A stretch of DNA of 64,000 nucleotides from a marine gamma proteobacterium HTCC2080 (GTDB lineage Bacteria; Pseudomonadota; Gammaproteobacteria; Pseudomonadales; Halieaceae). The stretch lies in contig AAVV01000002.1 of NCBI GenBank assembly GCA_000169115.1, positions 248,001 through 312,000 of the forward strand. The letters are read 5' to 3'. Below, one piece after another: positions 1-9,242 of this stretch (position 1 is the stretch's first letter; each line of letters starts with the position of its first letter). Below the pieces are notes generated by a model. That model ran no database searches, was not told the DNA's origin, and saw only the letters and a program-made list of their open reading frames with translations. A program made the position numbers and the translations under genes.

Positions 1-207
1 GTTTTTGAATCATCTAAACAGTCCGCAGGCTTAGAACACACTTATACCCGAGTAAAAGTCGCTTTGATAGAACACTTAGATTTTGTCGGCGAGGCGACAC
101 TCTTTAGCATTTGTCAAAAACGCTGGGGACTTTTTTTACAGGCTAGGGGCTCTTTTTTTATTAGGCACGAACACCTCTTTAGATCTTTTTATTTAGGCCA
201 ACGGTAA
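1..207 (+). CDS. possible 3' end of an unidentified gene (partial at left edge)
   Basis: Frame 1 is open from the first base to a TAA at 205-207, giving 68 codons without a stop. The first two thirds (through the residues SICQKR) have an ordinary protein composition. The end is rich in Phe and Arg, and I recognise no family. An open frame of this length can arise by chance, so this is only a candidate C-terminus of a gene entering from the left. Confidence 0.2.
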   Translation, partial: VFESSKQSAGLEHTYTRVKVALIEHLDFVGEATLFSICQKRWGLFLQARGSFFIRHEHLFRSFYLGQR

Positions 208-515
208 CGTAGCGGCTTGGAAACGCCTCTCAGAAACCGGCTTACCGAAACCCCAAATTAAAACAAGGCTCCCAAATCTAAAGTGTACTTCAGAGGGGTA
301 GTTCAAACTTGAACAGCGTTGAGAGTTAACCCCCTCCCAAGTTACAAGTCTTACTCCCGCCGCTAGCCCTTGCCGCGTTGAATTTGTTCGTCCCAACTTG
401 ACGTGACTGTCGGCTCCTATGTAGCGTAGCCATTTCAACTCTTGATGCAGGCTGAGGCCTACTTACGACCCGCGTCGAAAATCAGGAAGTCCATTGAAGC
501 AATGAGGAGCGACTC
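208..515. other. intergenic region upstream of the Tat-type aminotransferase gene
   Basis: I see no convincing gene in this stretch. An antisense open frame at 193-438 has a composition unlike a real protein. The right end carries a strong Shine-Dalgarno sequence, GAGGAG at 504-509, six bases before the ATG at 516. No clear sigma-70 promoter was found. Confidence 0.5.
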
Positions 516-1619
516 ATGAAACGACGGCAGTTATTAGGTGGTTTAGGGGTCGCACTGCTGTCTCCTTTCAGCGGCTCAAGCTTGGGGCAATACGTATTAC
601 CCCCAGGGCAAGTCCGCTTGGTATTCAATGAAAATCCGTACGGGCCAAGCCCGAGAGCGATAGCAGCAGTTAATGACGTGGTTGCCCTTTCAGCCTATTA
701 CCCAGATTCCCCGACCGACTTTCCGATACTTGATGACCTCACGAAGGCTATAGCGCAAAGACACGGTTTAGCGTCTGAAAATTTACTGGTGTCTTCTGGT
801 TCAAATGAAGCCCTTCAAGCAGCGATTCTTGCTTATGGTGATAAAGGCAAAATCCTCGTGCCGGGTCTCACCTACGACGCACACCTACATTACGCGAAAC
901 AACTAGGCATCGACATCATTAGCGTGCCGCTCCGGAGTGACTTGCAAATCGACCTAGACGCTATGAGCGCGATCGTCGACGACACTGTTTCGCTGGTCTA
1001 TTTAGCTAACCCAAACAACCCTACGGGACTTCCGATTGACACGACGGCGCTAAGACAATTTTGCAGGAGAGTTGGTAAGAGGACACTAGTGATTGTCGAC
1101 GAAGCGTATAATGAGTTGGCAACAAGCCCCTCCGATCAAAGCATGGTTGATCTGGTACGCGACAACCAAAACGTACTGATCACTCGCACTTTCTCCAAAA
1201 TTTTTGGCATGGCGGGTATGCGAGTGGGATACGCGCTTGGTCAACCCGAGACCATTGCCAAGGTAAGTAACACCCTTATGGCGTGGCCCAATGGCATTGG
1301 CCTCACAGCGGCGTATCACAGCTACCTGGACGAAGAATTCATTGCCTTCTCGAGACAAAAAATACTTGAAGGACGCGCCATGGTTAATGCGACCTTACAA
1401 AGATCTGGCGTGACGCCTGTGCCCTCTCAGACCAATTTCGTATTCGCTGATATAGGCATAGAGTCGACCGAATTTGTCGCACGAATGGCCGATCGCAACG
1501 TGTTAATTCGAGGCGGCTATGCTGGTTACCCAACCCACATCCGAATCAGCATGGGAAAACTGGAAGACTTAAACATCTTCGATCGAGTTTTTTCAGAGGT
1601 CTATGCGGCAAGTCGCTAG
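516..1619 (+). CDS. exported (Tat-type) HisC-like PLP aminotransferase
   Basis: A 367-residue fold-type I aminotransferase of the histidinol-phosphate aminotransferase subgroup. The mature part begins with the family hallmark FNENPYGPSP (about 37-46). It then shows NPNNPTG (165-171), VDEAY (194-198) and the PLP Schiff-base lysine K228 in TFSKIFG, followed by the phosphate-binding Arg in MRVGYA. Unlike cytoplasmic HisC, it opens with MKRRQLLGGLG and a hydrophobic stretch to about residue 24, a twin-arginine-type signal. The ATG has GAGGAG six bases upstream. No his genes are nearby, so a role in histidine synthesis is doubtful. The fold is certain, export is likely, and the amino-acid substrate is unknown. 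Confidence 0.85.
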   Translation: MKRRQLLGGLGVALLSPFSGSSLGQYVLPPGQVRLVFNENPYGPSPRAIAAVNDVVALSAYYPDSPTDFPILDDLTKAIAQRHGLASENLLVSSGSNEALQAAILAYGDKGKILVPGLTYDAHLHYAKQLGIDIISVPLRSDLQIDLDAMSAIVDDTVSLVYLANPNNPTGLPIDTTALRQFCRRVGKRTLVIVDEAYNELATSPSDQSMVDLVRDNQNVLITRTFSKIFGMAGMRVGYALGQPETIAKVSNTLMAWPNGIGLTAAYHSYLDEEFIAFSRQKILEGRAMVNATLQRSGVTPVPSQTNFVFADIGIESTEFVARMADRNVLIRGGYAGYPTHIRISMGKLEDLNIFDRVFSEVYAASR

Positions 1620-1828
1620 CACAACTAACCGCGTCCTCTGAGGACCTTGCTGGCCAGTCAGACAATTTCTATACCCTTCAATCCAATCGTTGAACATGTA
1701 TTTAGCCATTGCATGTACATTAAGCGACGACTGTCCTGCACCTATCGCCGGCTCCTTAATCCACGCTTAGTTTGAGCAAATTCACTCTACTGAAACCGCC
1801 AAATTTGCATATTCAAAAGCCTGAAGCC

Positions 1829-4063
1829 TCAGTCCTCTGTTGGTACATTGGCATGCCCCAACTGCCAAAACAAAAAGCTATAGATGTCGGCATATTGAGC
1901 CAGCACTTGCTCTCGAGTAGAGCCAATACCGTGCCCCGCATCAAAGTCTACACGGAGTAAAGCCGGCGAATTATTTTTAGCCACGGCCTGCAAACGTGCG
2001 GCCATTTTACCCGACATCCAAGGATTGACTCTTGGATCATTAAAACCGTGGGTGAGTAACGCCGCTGGGTATTCCACCCCATCCTCGACATGGTGGTAAG
2101 CGCTCATCGCCAGCAGCCCCTCGAACCCCTTCGCGTCGGTGACGGTACCGAACTCCTTGATGTTGGGTACACCGTTAGTGGTGGTTTCAGCTCGGATCGC
2201 ATCAAGCATGCCAACCTGCATGACGACCGCACCGAAAAGATCCGGACGTTCGGTGATAGACCTACCCGCCAAAATCCCCCCGGCACTGCCACCCATGGGT
2301 GCCATATGACTTGCTGTGGTGTAACCCTTATCAATTAAATACTCGGCCGTAGCGATCACGTCCTTCCAGGTGTTGGGTTTGTTCTGCATCCGGCCCGCAT
2401 AGTGCCAAGCCTGCCCGTATTCCCCACCACCACGAACGTGGGCAATCGCAAATACTCCACCACGCTCAATCCATCCCAGGCGAATAGGGGAAAAAGATAC
2501 ATCCTGACTAATGCCATAGCTGCCATAGCCATAAACAATCGTTGGATTAGTACCATCCAAAACAAGGTCGGCTCGACGGAGAATTGATACTGGCACGTCG
2601 ATTCCATCATGAGAGGTCACCAGAACTTCCTCTGCAACATATCCCTCCAAATCATCGAATTTTCCTTTCGGAACCATCCCGGTGTCGGTAAAACCATCCT
2701 CAAAGGGGTCATAAGCATAGCGAATGCCCCCCTGAATCCAGGTTGACTCGTAGACAAGCACACCTGACACCTGTGGGGAGACAGACGAAATATAGGCCGC
2801 ACCATCGCGGGGCGTTTTAAGCGTGGTGACGTCGCCCTCACCAGATAAGCGCATCACTTTATTGACGCCATCTTGTTTAACGCTTAAGTAAATAGCATCC
2901 GCTGCAGCGGCAATACCCTCTACAACCAAATCACCGGCAGGAATTATTTCTCGAGCCTCGTTAAAGTTAGGCGCAGTGAGGGTTGTTTTTACGAGTTTGA
3001 AACGTGGGGCATCTTTCGCCGTGATCAGATAAATAGTATCGGCAACGACTGCGAAGTCGGCGACCAAATCAGACTCCCGGGCAATTTGAACCCAAGGCAC
3101 GGCACCTGTTAGCAAAGTCTCAACGGGTGCACTGAAAATTGAAATCTCATTATTATCACCATGCTTCACCTTCAGCACCGCATAGCGCGATCCCGGTGTG
3201 ATGACCACGCTGGGGAAATCGGTTTCTAACAGTGGCAAAAGATCTGAAACACCAAAAGCTGCTACGACAACGTCTGCTATTGGGTCAGTTCCTATAGCGT
3301 GGTAACGCACTTCCGTACGCTTGTAAATTTCGGTGTCAGGCGCATCAACGGGCAATTCTCTTCGACGAGAATAGTAAAACCCTTGACCATTTAATGACCA
3401 CTGTGGGCGGTTGTACGCTGTTTCGATGTTAGTCAAGGTGTCGGATAAAGTCTCTCCGGAGGTCAAATCAATCACGCCGTAGGTCGTCTCTTCGGAGCCA
3501 CCCTGTGCCACGCCGTAGACCAGGTACTGCCCCTCCCAAGAGGGCATGTAACCCTCAATTGAGGCGTGTGAGTCGGCATCATCAGCCAGAGCATCCGGAT
3601 CTAGCAGCAGCGTTGCCTCAACCGCACCTTTTGGTTGATGGTAGAGCTTCGCGAGACTTTCCCCAGCATTGCGACGCAGGAAGAAGATATCCCCATTTGC
3701 CAGTTGCCGAACCCCGTAGGTGCTATAAGGCGCTCCTTGATCGAGCTCTATAAGTCGTTCCAGAAGTTGCCCTCGAATGGGCAAAGCATTTAAGACCTGC
3801 TCAGTGAAGCCGCCCTGCTGCTCAAACCAGTGCAACACCTCCTGGCTATCTTGGTCCTCGAGCCATCGATAGGGATCTTCAACTTGAACTCCCCAGTGCG
3901 TGTCCACTACATTTTCGATTCGTGTGACGGGTGGCGCTAACGGAGTGGATTTTGATGATGACTGCATAAGGTCCTCTTTGGTTAGGTCTTCAGATTCGCA
4001 CGCTGTCACCAAAACACCGACCAGTGTGGCCATTAAAATTAGTTTCAAAGGATGTCCTGTCAT
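1829..4063 (-). CDS. prolyl oligopeptidase family serine peptidase (S9A), lipoprotein
   Basis: A 744-residue peptidase of the prolyl oligopeptidase family that cleaves short peptides, usually after proline. The N-terminus is a lipoprotein signal with lipobox LVTAC, the Cys being residue 22. DPYRWLED, typical of the start of the beta-propeller, follows at about 63. The C-terminal alpha/beta-hydrolase domain has the nucleophile S593 in GGSAGG, the acid D676 in FNDPRVNP and H711 in DAGHGIG, so the triad is complete. I chose the ATG at 4063 over an in-frame TTG three codons upstream. It stands alone, between the aminotransferase gene (convergent) and the SOUL gene (divergent). The lipobox suggests a periplasmic, membrane-anchored enzyme. 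Confidence 0.9.
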   Translation of the reverse strand: MTGHPLKLILMATLVGVLVTACESEDLTKEDLMQSSSKSTPLAPPVTRIENVVDTHWGVQVEDPYRWLEDQDSQEVLHWFEQQGGFTEQVLNALPIRGQLLERLIELDQGAPYSTYGVRQLANGDIFFLRRNAGESLAKLYHQPKGAVEATLLLDPDALADDADSHASIEGYMPSWEGQYLVYGVAQGGSEETTYGVIDLTSGETLSDTLTNIETAYNRPQWSLNGQGFYYSRRRELPVDAPDTEIYKRTEVRYHAIGTDPIADVVVAAFGVSDLLPLLETDFPSVVITPGSRYAVLKVKHGDNNEISIFSAPVETLLTGAVPWVQIARESDLVADFAVVADTIYLITAKDAPRFKLVKTTLTAPNFNEAREIIPAGDLVVEGIAAAADAIYLSVKQDGVNKVMRLSGEGDVTTLKTPRDGAAYISSVSPQVSGVLVYESTWIQGGIRYAYDPFEDGFTDTGMVPKGKFDDLEGYVAEEVLVTSHDGIDVPVSILRRADLVLDGTNPTIVYGYGSYGISQDVSFSPIRLGWIERGGVFAIAHVRGGGEYGQAWHYAGRMQNKPNTWKDVIATAEYLIDKGYTTASHMAPMGGSAGGILAGRSITERPDLFGAVVMQVGMLDAIRAETTTNGVPNIKEFGTVTDAKGFEGLLAMSAYHHVEDGVEYPAALLTHGFNDPRVNPWMSGKMAARLQAVAKNNSPALLRVDFDAGHGIGSTREQVLAQYADIYSFLFWQLGHANVPTED

Positions 4064-4200
4064 GAAGCTCAAATCCGACTATGTCTATGTGGCACTATTG
4101 TAAAGGTAAAACCCGCGGCACAACGATCTCTTTAGCGCTAATGATCCAACCCCGCGGGTGCGCGTAATACAACCTACAAACGCCGGAGTGTCATACGATT

Positions 4201-4806
4201 ATGAATTTGATCAAATCTACAATGGTCGCGTTACTGGGCCTTGCTGGAGTATTGCCTTTGACCGCCACCGCGATTGAGGAGCCGGTTTATAGCCTTGTCG
4301 AATCTTGGGACGAACCCGCAGTAGAGATAAGACATTACGAACCAAGAATATTAGCCCTCACCGAAATGGCCGCAGGAGAAAACTCGGGATTTCGCGTGCT
4401 CGCAGGGTACATTTTTGGAGGCAATGCGGAAGAGGAAGAGATCGCGATGACCGCCCCCGTGCAAAGAACCATGCCAGGAGTCGATGGCGCGCAGATGGCC
4501 TTCGTTTTGCCTGCAGAGTACGAAATAACCGAACTGCCAAAACCTGATGATTCACGAGTTAGATTTCAAGAAGAGCCGGCCTATCATGCCGCGGTTATTC
4601 GCTTCAGCGGTCGCGCTACGGACAGCCGCGTCGATGAACAATGGGAGTTATTGACCGCTTTTTTAGCGGCTCAGAATATATCGACGACTGGCAGGCCCAC
4701 CTTGAATCAGTACAATCCTCCTTGGACGTTGCCATTCATGCGGCGCAACGAGATTATCGTTCCCATTAATGTGTCCACCGTGACTAGTGGCGCCGTGGGT
4801 TTCTAG
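4201..4806 (+). CDS. SOUL family heme-binding protein, exported
   Basis: A 201-residue protein of the SOUL/HBP heme-binding family. It starts with a signal peptide ending about TATA-IEEP (residue 24). The mature start EEPVYSLVESWDEPAVEIRHY matches the family opening in which a protein 'sees itself' along a beta strand. EEEIAMTAPV (about 78-87) is the characteristic SOUL motif. WTLPFMRRNEI near the C-terminus also fits. Family members bind heme or tetrapyrroles, and the bacterial role is poorly defined. It is divergent from the prolyl oligopeptidase gene, and a GGAG lies upstream of the ATG. Confidence 0.85.
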   Translation: MNLIKSTMVALLGLAGVLPLTATAIEEPVYSLVESWDEPAVEIRHYEPRILALTEMAAGENSGFRVLAGYIFGGNAEEEEIAMTAPVQRTMPGVDGAQMAFVLPAEYEITELPKPDDSRVRFQEEPAYHAAVIRFSGRATDSRVDEQWELLTAFLAAQNISTTGRPTLNQYNPPWTLPFMRRNEIIVPINVSTVTSGAVGF

Positions 4807-4849
4807 GTCTACCACCACTCAAATGCCAGAGCAGCGAGGAATTATAAGT

Positions 4850-4951
4850 ATGGCAAGCCCCAACCCACCGATAGAGTCTATGCCCTGCCGAGGCTGTACC
4901 GAGTCCTGTAAAAACCGGGCTACCTGCCAAGGTCGACCCTGGAGCAAATAG
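4850..4951 (+). CDS. 33-residue cysteine-rich small protein
   Basis: A very short ORF with a good ribosome-binding site (GAGGA at about 4836-4840) nine bases before the ATG. It encodes 33 residues with four cysteines spaced C-x2-C-x3-C-x5-C (C13, C16, C20, C26), followed by GRPW near the end. The spacing and the Shine-Dalgarno sequence argue for a real miniature metal-binding (zinc-knuckle-like) peptide. I cannot assign a function. It lies 43 bases after the SOUL gene, on the same strand, and could be co-transcribed with it. Confidence 0.5.
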   Translation: MASPNPPIESMPCRGCTESCKNRATCQGRPWSK

Positions 4952-5213
4952 CACCCTGTAGGTCACTAGTGAAAAAGGGCTTATGTTGCCAAGACTGTGG
5001 TAGTTAACAGCAGCGCGAGTGCGGTGTTGCAACAAAGCAAAGCAAGCCGATATAACCGCTGGCGTCTAAGGGCATTGCAATGACAGCAGCGACGATGATC
5101 GGCACAGCCATCCGCTACACAATTCAATCAAATTCAGATAAGTTCACAGTGCTTAACGATCGCATAAACTAATAACATCAGCGTTTGTTGACTAACCGTG
5201 GAGGCAAGACGCG
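4952..5213. other. intergenic region before the PilZ gene
   Basis: No further gene seen. A GGAGG Shine-Dalgarno sequence sits about nine bases before the ATG at 5214. Confidence 0.5.
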
Positions 5214-5759
5214 ATGAGCACAGAGCGTCGAGATTACTTTCGTGTTGATACGTCCCTCGTAATGGGATGGCGTCTGGGGACAGCGACCCCTGAAGCCGAC
5301 GACCCTCTGACGGAAATCAACCATCAAATTAGTGCTGGAATTCATGACTGCGCGCCCGAGCACCCCACTTTGGCGCATCTGGTTACTCTTCTAAATAACA
5401 AGCTCGACGCAATCCGTGATGAACTGTCTCCCTCAGACCACAAGCGCAGAAAACGTAGGGTGAATATCAGTGGCTCTGGTATTTCATTTACGACAACTCG
5501 GGAGGCCAGCAAAAATAGTGAAGTAGAAATTTCACTGATATTACCCACCACAAATACCCCGGCGACTGTTCTTGCTCATGTGATTAGCTGCAAACGTATC
5601 CCAAAAGAACGTGAGGAGGACCAAGAGCAGTTCAGACTCAGAACACATTATCAGTCAGAGCAAGATGCCCTGACCGAACAGATCGTCCATTTCGTATCAA
5701 AAAAACAACAGGAAGTTTTGGCAGAGCGGCGTCACCTGACCCATCCCGACCTCCTTTGA
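5214..5759 (+). CDS. PilZ domain protein
   Basis: A 181-residue cytoplasmic protein without a signal peptide or membrane segment. It opens with ERRDYFRVD, common in PilZ-type proteins. In the middle it has RRKRRVNISGSGISF (about 82-96), resembling the RxxxR...(D/N)xSxxG c-di-GMP-binding signature, followed by VEISLILP, a typical PilZ beta strand. PilZ domains bind cyclic di-GMP and regulate motility or exopolysaccharide. The second motif here reads NISGSG rather than the usual D/NxSxxG with a second Gly, so ligand binding is likely but not certain. No partner gene is adjacent. Confidence 0.7.
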   Translation: MSTERRDYFRVDTSLVMGWRLGTATPEADDPLTEINHQISAGIHDCAPEHPTLAHLVTLLNNKLDAIRDELSPSDHKRRKRRVNISGSGISFTTTREASKNSEVEISLILPTTNTPATVLAHVISCKRIPKEREEDQEQFRLRTHYQSEQDALTEQIVHFVSKKQQEVLAERRHLTHPDLL

Positions 5760-5819
5760 CTCGACAACGCGCGCGCTTGCTTCATAAAAGTCATGTGCCA
5801 GGCTTTTGTCGAGCAAGGT

Positions 5820-7313
5820 TTACTCGCTTGGCAGCCAGCCCCAGTCATCAAGCGCGGTGTTGGCCGCTAGCCACGCAAAAACCAAATAGGCGGCAACGTT
5901 TTGATCCAGATCCTGAGGTGAGATCTTGTCGAGGGTGTCATCGGGCGTGTGATGTAGATCGAAATAATCACGGCCATCTTGAACAAACCGAAATGCTGGC
6001 ATTCCAGCCGACACTAACGGTGTTAAATCCGGGCCTGAACTCGCCACATCTGCAGGTCCCGGCGCAACTCCTAAAGGCTCCACCAACTGGCTTATAAGAT
6101 CTATAAGCGGCCGTGCGCGATCGTCAACCCTGCTTGTAACTTGCCAAATTTGACCCGCTCCAAAATCGCTTTCCGTGCCAATCACGTGATTCTTAAGCTC
6201 TTGCTTACGCGACTCAAGGTAGGCTCTACCACCCAAGAGGCCTACCTCTTCGGCTCCCCATAAAATAAGGCGAATAGTTCGTCGAGGCCGTTTGCCCGAT
6301 GAGAGGATGCGACGCGCAACTTCCATCGTAATGCCAACCCCAGCACCGTCGTCTATCGCACCAGTGCCAAGATCCCAAGAGTCGAGGTGGCCGCCAATAA
6401 TCACTATTTGCTCAGGGGCAACCGCTCCACGAATATCTGCGATCACATTTCCTGACGTTACCTCACCCAAAAAACGTGGAGTTAGCAGCAGCTTTACTCG
6501 GGGCACCTTCCCCCTGGCAGCCATACGTTCGATTTGATCAGCATCGGGATTAGACAGTGCGGCCGCAGCAATTTTAGGTTGGTCAGGACTGTAGGTCATA
6601 GCCCCGGTATGCGGCATACGATGGCTGTCAGTGCCAATAGATCGAATCAATAAAGCCTTCGCGCCTTTACTCGCCGCAATACTCGCCCCCTCACGGCGAA
6701 GCCGCCCAAAGTAGCCATAATGCGAACCATTTTGGGTACTACGCATAGCGTGTCCCACGTAAGCTATTTTTCCGTCAAGGCTGCCCGGGACCGCCGATTC
6801 AAGTGCTTGCAGGCTAGTAAAAATTACGAGGTCCCCCTCCACTCCCTCGTCTGGAGTAGCGACTGACCCGCCCAAAGACGTGAGGGTTAGTGGTTGAGGA
6901 TAGGGTGAGACAACATAGCCTGTCTCAAGCCCACGCTCCCACCCAGGCAACGGAAAAGACTCCACCCAAACACGATGGAATCCAAATTCTTTCAGCGCTT
7001 CGACTGCCCAGGCACGAGCGCTCGCCTCGGAGTCGGATCCTGCCAACCTTGGCCCCACCTCGGTCGTTAAATCTTCAACCCACTGAAATGCCTTTGTCCC
7101 TGTTAGTGCATCATCTCGCAGCGCTTTTGCTTCACTGACCGTCCGGTCATCCAACCCAGAATCTGTGGTTGGCGATGACTGCCCCAACATCGCGTAACAA
7201 AAGAGGCTGACACAGACAATAAAGCGCAGGGCAAAGGCCGCGGCAGAAGGTCCCCTCAATAATTGCTCTGAATACGTGTGTAATATGCGCATGGAAAACT
7301 CATTTTCACTCAT
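5820..7313 (-). CDS. M28 family zinc metallopeptidase, exported
   Basis: A 497-residue co-catalytic zinc aminopeptidase or carboxypeptidase of family M28. A signal-type hydrophobic segment runs from about 22 to 46. The segment before the catalytic domain resembles a PA-type insert. Metal ligands are visible: H309 in GGHLDSWD, D321 in GTGAIDDGAG, the catalytic pair E355/E356 in WGAEEVGLLGG, D383 in SDFGAG and H454/H455 in FDLHHTPDDTLD. It is probably periplasmic or secreted and removes amino acids from peptide ends. The start could also be the Met at residue 8. It converges with the PilZ gene and shares no operon. Confidence 0.88.
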   Translation of the reverse strand: MSENEFSMRILHTYSEQLLRGPSAAAFALRFIVCVSLFCYAMLGQSSPTTDSGLDDRTVSEAKALRDDALTGTKAFQWVEDLTTEVGPRLAGSDSEASARAWAVEALKEFGFHRVWVESFPLPGWERGLETGYVVSPYPQPLTLTSLGGSVATPDEGVEGDLVIFTSLQALESAVPGSLDGKIAYVGHAMRSTQNGSHYGYFGRLRREGASIAASKGAKALLIRSIGTDSHRMPHTGAMTYSPDQPKIAAAALSNPDADQIERMAARGKVPRVKLLLTPRFLGEVTSGNVIADIRGAVAPEQIVIIGGHLDSWDLGTGAIDDGAGVGITMEVARRILSSGKRPRRTIRLILWGAEEVGLLGGRAYLESRKQELKNHVIGTESDFGAGQIWQVTSRVDDRARPLIDLISQLVEPLGVAPGPADVASSGPDLTPLVSAGMPAFRFVQDGRDYFDLHHTPDDTLDKISPQDLDQNVAAYLVFAWLAANTALDDWGWLPSE

Positions 7314-7627
7314 TCTGTGGCATGGCTTGCTGCCCCAATCCGCGGATAAGACCTAAGACGAGGCTAAGCGCGGCGGCAATATAACACCGCAGCACGTATC
7401 GATAACACCGCAGCGCGTTTCCAATTTTCAAGGCTCATCATATTTTCATCAGCGCCACCGAACAACAGCAAGGCGTATGCTGCCTAAAACTCAGCAATAT
7501 TTACCTACAAACTGCGATTTAACTGGGAACTCTCATGATATTAAATGTTCCAAACGACCTTAAGCGGCTTAGGTGACACTAGTGCACCTGGCCTTTCTTG
7601 AATCAGTTACCTTCTGACGAGACCGAC
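7314..7627. other. intergenic region between divergent M28 peptidase and SIMPL genes
   Basis: It holds the two divergent promoters, which I could not place. It also has an imperfect 21-bp tandem duplication at 7381-7422, with core ATAACACCGCAGC at 7381-7393 and again at 7402-7414. No gene is supported. Confidence 0.5.
7381..7422. repeat. two-copy 21-bp tandem repeat
   Basis: The core ATAACACCGCAGC occurs at 7381 and 7402, and the remainder of each unit is similar. It lies between divergent promoters. It could be chance slippage or a paired protein-binding site. Confidence 0.5.
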
Positions 7628-8371
7628 ATGCAAAAAACTCGACACGTTCAGGGACATCGCTACCACCAACTTTTATGTGCTGTCACGGCATCTATTTTAC
7701 TGTGTATCGGCTTCAATGTGCCTGTAAAAGCGTCAGATGAATTGCATGTTATAAAACTAACGGGCACGGGAACCTTAAAATTAGTACCCGATACCGCGTT
7801 GATCACCTTGGGTATTAACGTCAGGGGAAACGATCTGTCAAAGCTACAGGCCGCTGCCGATTCAACGGTCAACAATATGCTGGCACAACTGAGAGCGCTT
7901 AGCATCGAAGATAAGGACCTTGCCGCTACAAATATCCGCATCGCGCCTCGTTATCGCTACGACAAAGGGCGACAGGAGTCCGTTACCAATGGCTATGAAG
8001 TGTCTCGAGATATCAACGTTACTGTACGTAACCTGACGTTGTTGAGCAGCGTTATGAGTGAAGCAGGCGATGCCGGCATCAACACCATAAGCGCCCCACA
8101 GCTATCCAGCTCTCAGTACGAGGAAAGTTATCTCAAAGCATTAGGGGCTGCGGTTCACCAAGCAAAGACGCGTGCTCAAGCACTTGCAGAGGCAGCAGAT
8201 GTGCGCCTCGGTCCCGTTATACACATGAGCACGCAGCAGCAGTCATATCATCCGCAGCCGCCCATGATGATGAGAACGATGGCATCAGATTCCCCAGAAA
8301 GTGCGACGTATCAGCCCGGAGAGCTTGTAGTCTCAGCGAGTGTAGACGTCACATTTGCTATTTCGCCCTGA
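7628..8371 (+). CDS. SIMPL domain (DUF541) periplasmic protein
   Basis: A 247-residue protein of the SIMPL/DUF541 family. A signal peptide ends about VKASDE (residue 36). The mature part starts with the family pattern 'ITLTGTGTLKLVPDTALITLGI', which is broken up here as LTGTGTLK...PDTALITLG. Further family features are LQAAADSTVNNMLAQL and YEVSRDINVTVRN. These proteins occur in the periplasm or outer membrane, and their biochemical role is unclear (E. coli YggE is linked to oxidative stress). I chose the ATG at 7628, which follows a GACGAG-type site, rather than an in-frame TTG ten codons upstream. Confidence 0.82.
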   Translation: MQKTRHVQGHRYHQLLCAVTASILLCIGFNVPVKASDELHVIKLTGTGTLKLVPDTALITLGINVRGNDLSKLQAAADSTVNNMLAQLRALSIEDKDLAATNIRIAPRYRYDKGRQESVTNGYEVSRDINVTVRNLTLLSSVMSEAGDAGINTISAPQLSSSQYEESYLKALGAAVHQAKTRAQALAEAADVRLGPVIHMSTQQQSYHPQPPMMMRTMASDSPESATYQPGELVVSASVDVTFAISP

Positions 8372-8465
8372 ATCAACCTAAGTTAGTAACACCACTTGGA
8401 ATTTGCTGTTCTGAACCCTATTATTAGCTATCTGAATTATCCTATTTCCCCAAAGGGAGTGTGAA

Positions 8466-9149
8466 ATGAGCGACAAGCCAGTCTTTTCATCTCAAGTAGA
8501 CGTGTTAGGGGCAGACAATGCCGTTAGCACGAATAAAGTTCTCAGAAATACATACATGCTTCTAGGTATGACCCTAGCCTTCAGTGCAGCCACCGCGGGG
8601 ACATCTATGGCCCTCGGTCTCTCACACATGGCGGGACTTGTGATGATGCTAGTGGGTTTTGGCCTGCTATTTGTTGTTAACCGCATGGCAGACACGGCTA
8701 AAGGTCTCCCCGCCATTTTTGCCTTCACTGGTGTAATGGGCGCGGCACTCGGCCCCATGCTTAATTATTACGTCGCGCTACCTGGGGGCCCTAGTATGGT
8801 CATGCAGGCCTTGGGCGGCACTGCGCTGGTCTTTTTCAGCTTGTCTGCGTACGCATTGAACAGCCGCAAAGATTTTAGTTACATGGGCGGGTTCCTGATG
8901 ACAGGACTCATCGTAGCAATCGTAGCGAGCATTGCGAATATTTTCCTCGGAATTCCAGCGCTGTCACTAACGATTTCCGCTGCGATAATTATGATTATGT
9001 CGGGCTTGATTTTATTTGATACCAGCCGAATTATTAACGGCGGCGAAACTAATTACATTCGCGCAACTGTATCGCTCTACCTCAACATTTATAACTTGTT
9101 TATCCACATGCTCCACCTCGTGGGTGCCTTTGGCGGCGGCGACGACTGA
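8466..9149 (+). CDS. yccA: Bax inhibitor-1/YccA family membrane protein
   Basis: A 227-residue integral inner-membrane protein with about seven hydrophobic segments after a short cytoplasmic N-terminus. It matches the BI-1/YccA family, including YMLLGMTLAFSAATAG near the start and LYLNIYNLFIHML near the end. In E. coli, YccA is a substrate and modulator of the FtsH protease. Its position just before the tus genes repeats the yccA-tus neighbourhood of gammaproteobacteria, which supports the assignment. AAAGGGAGTG precedes the ATG. A strong terminator follows at 9166-9194, so it is transcribed separately from tusD. Confidence 0.88.
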   Translation: MSDKPVFSSQVDVLGADNAVSTNKVLRNTYMLLGMTLAFSAATAGTSMALGLSHMAGLVMMLVGFGLLFVVNRMADTAKGLPAIFAFTGVMGAALGPMLNYYVALPGGPSMVMQALGGTALVFFSLSAYALNSRKDFSYMGGFLMTGLIVAIVASIANIFLGIPALSLTISAAIIMIMSGLILFDTSRIINGGETNYIRATVSLYLNIYNLFIHMLHLVGAFGGGDD

Positions 9150-9165
9150 AGCAAATGAAAGTCTC

Positions 9166-9194
9166 AAAACCCCGGTACCACCGGGGTTTTTTTA
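9166..9194 (+). terminator. rho-independent terminator after yccA
   Basis: The stem CCCCGGT (9170-9176) pairs with ACCGGGG (9180-9186) around a 3-base loop. It is extended by A/T pairs and followed by seven T residues. Confidence 0.9.
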
Positions 9195-9242
9195 TGCGGG
9201 TATTGCCTTAGACCGATGCATAATGACGACAAACAGAAAAGC

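Noticed and set aside
193-438. Minus-strand open frame near the left edge
   Set aside because: Unlikely protein composition and no start signal.
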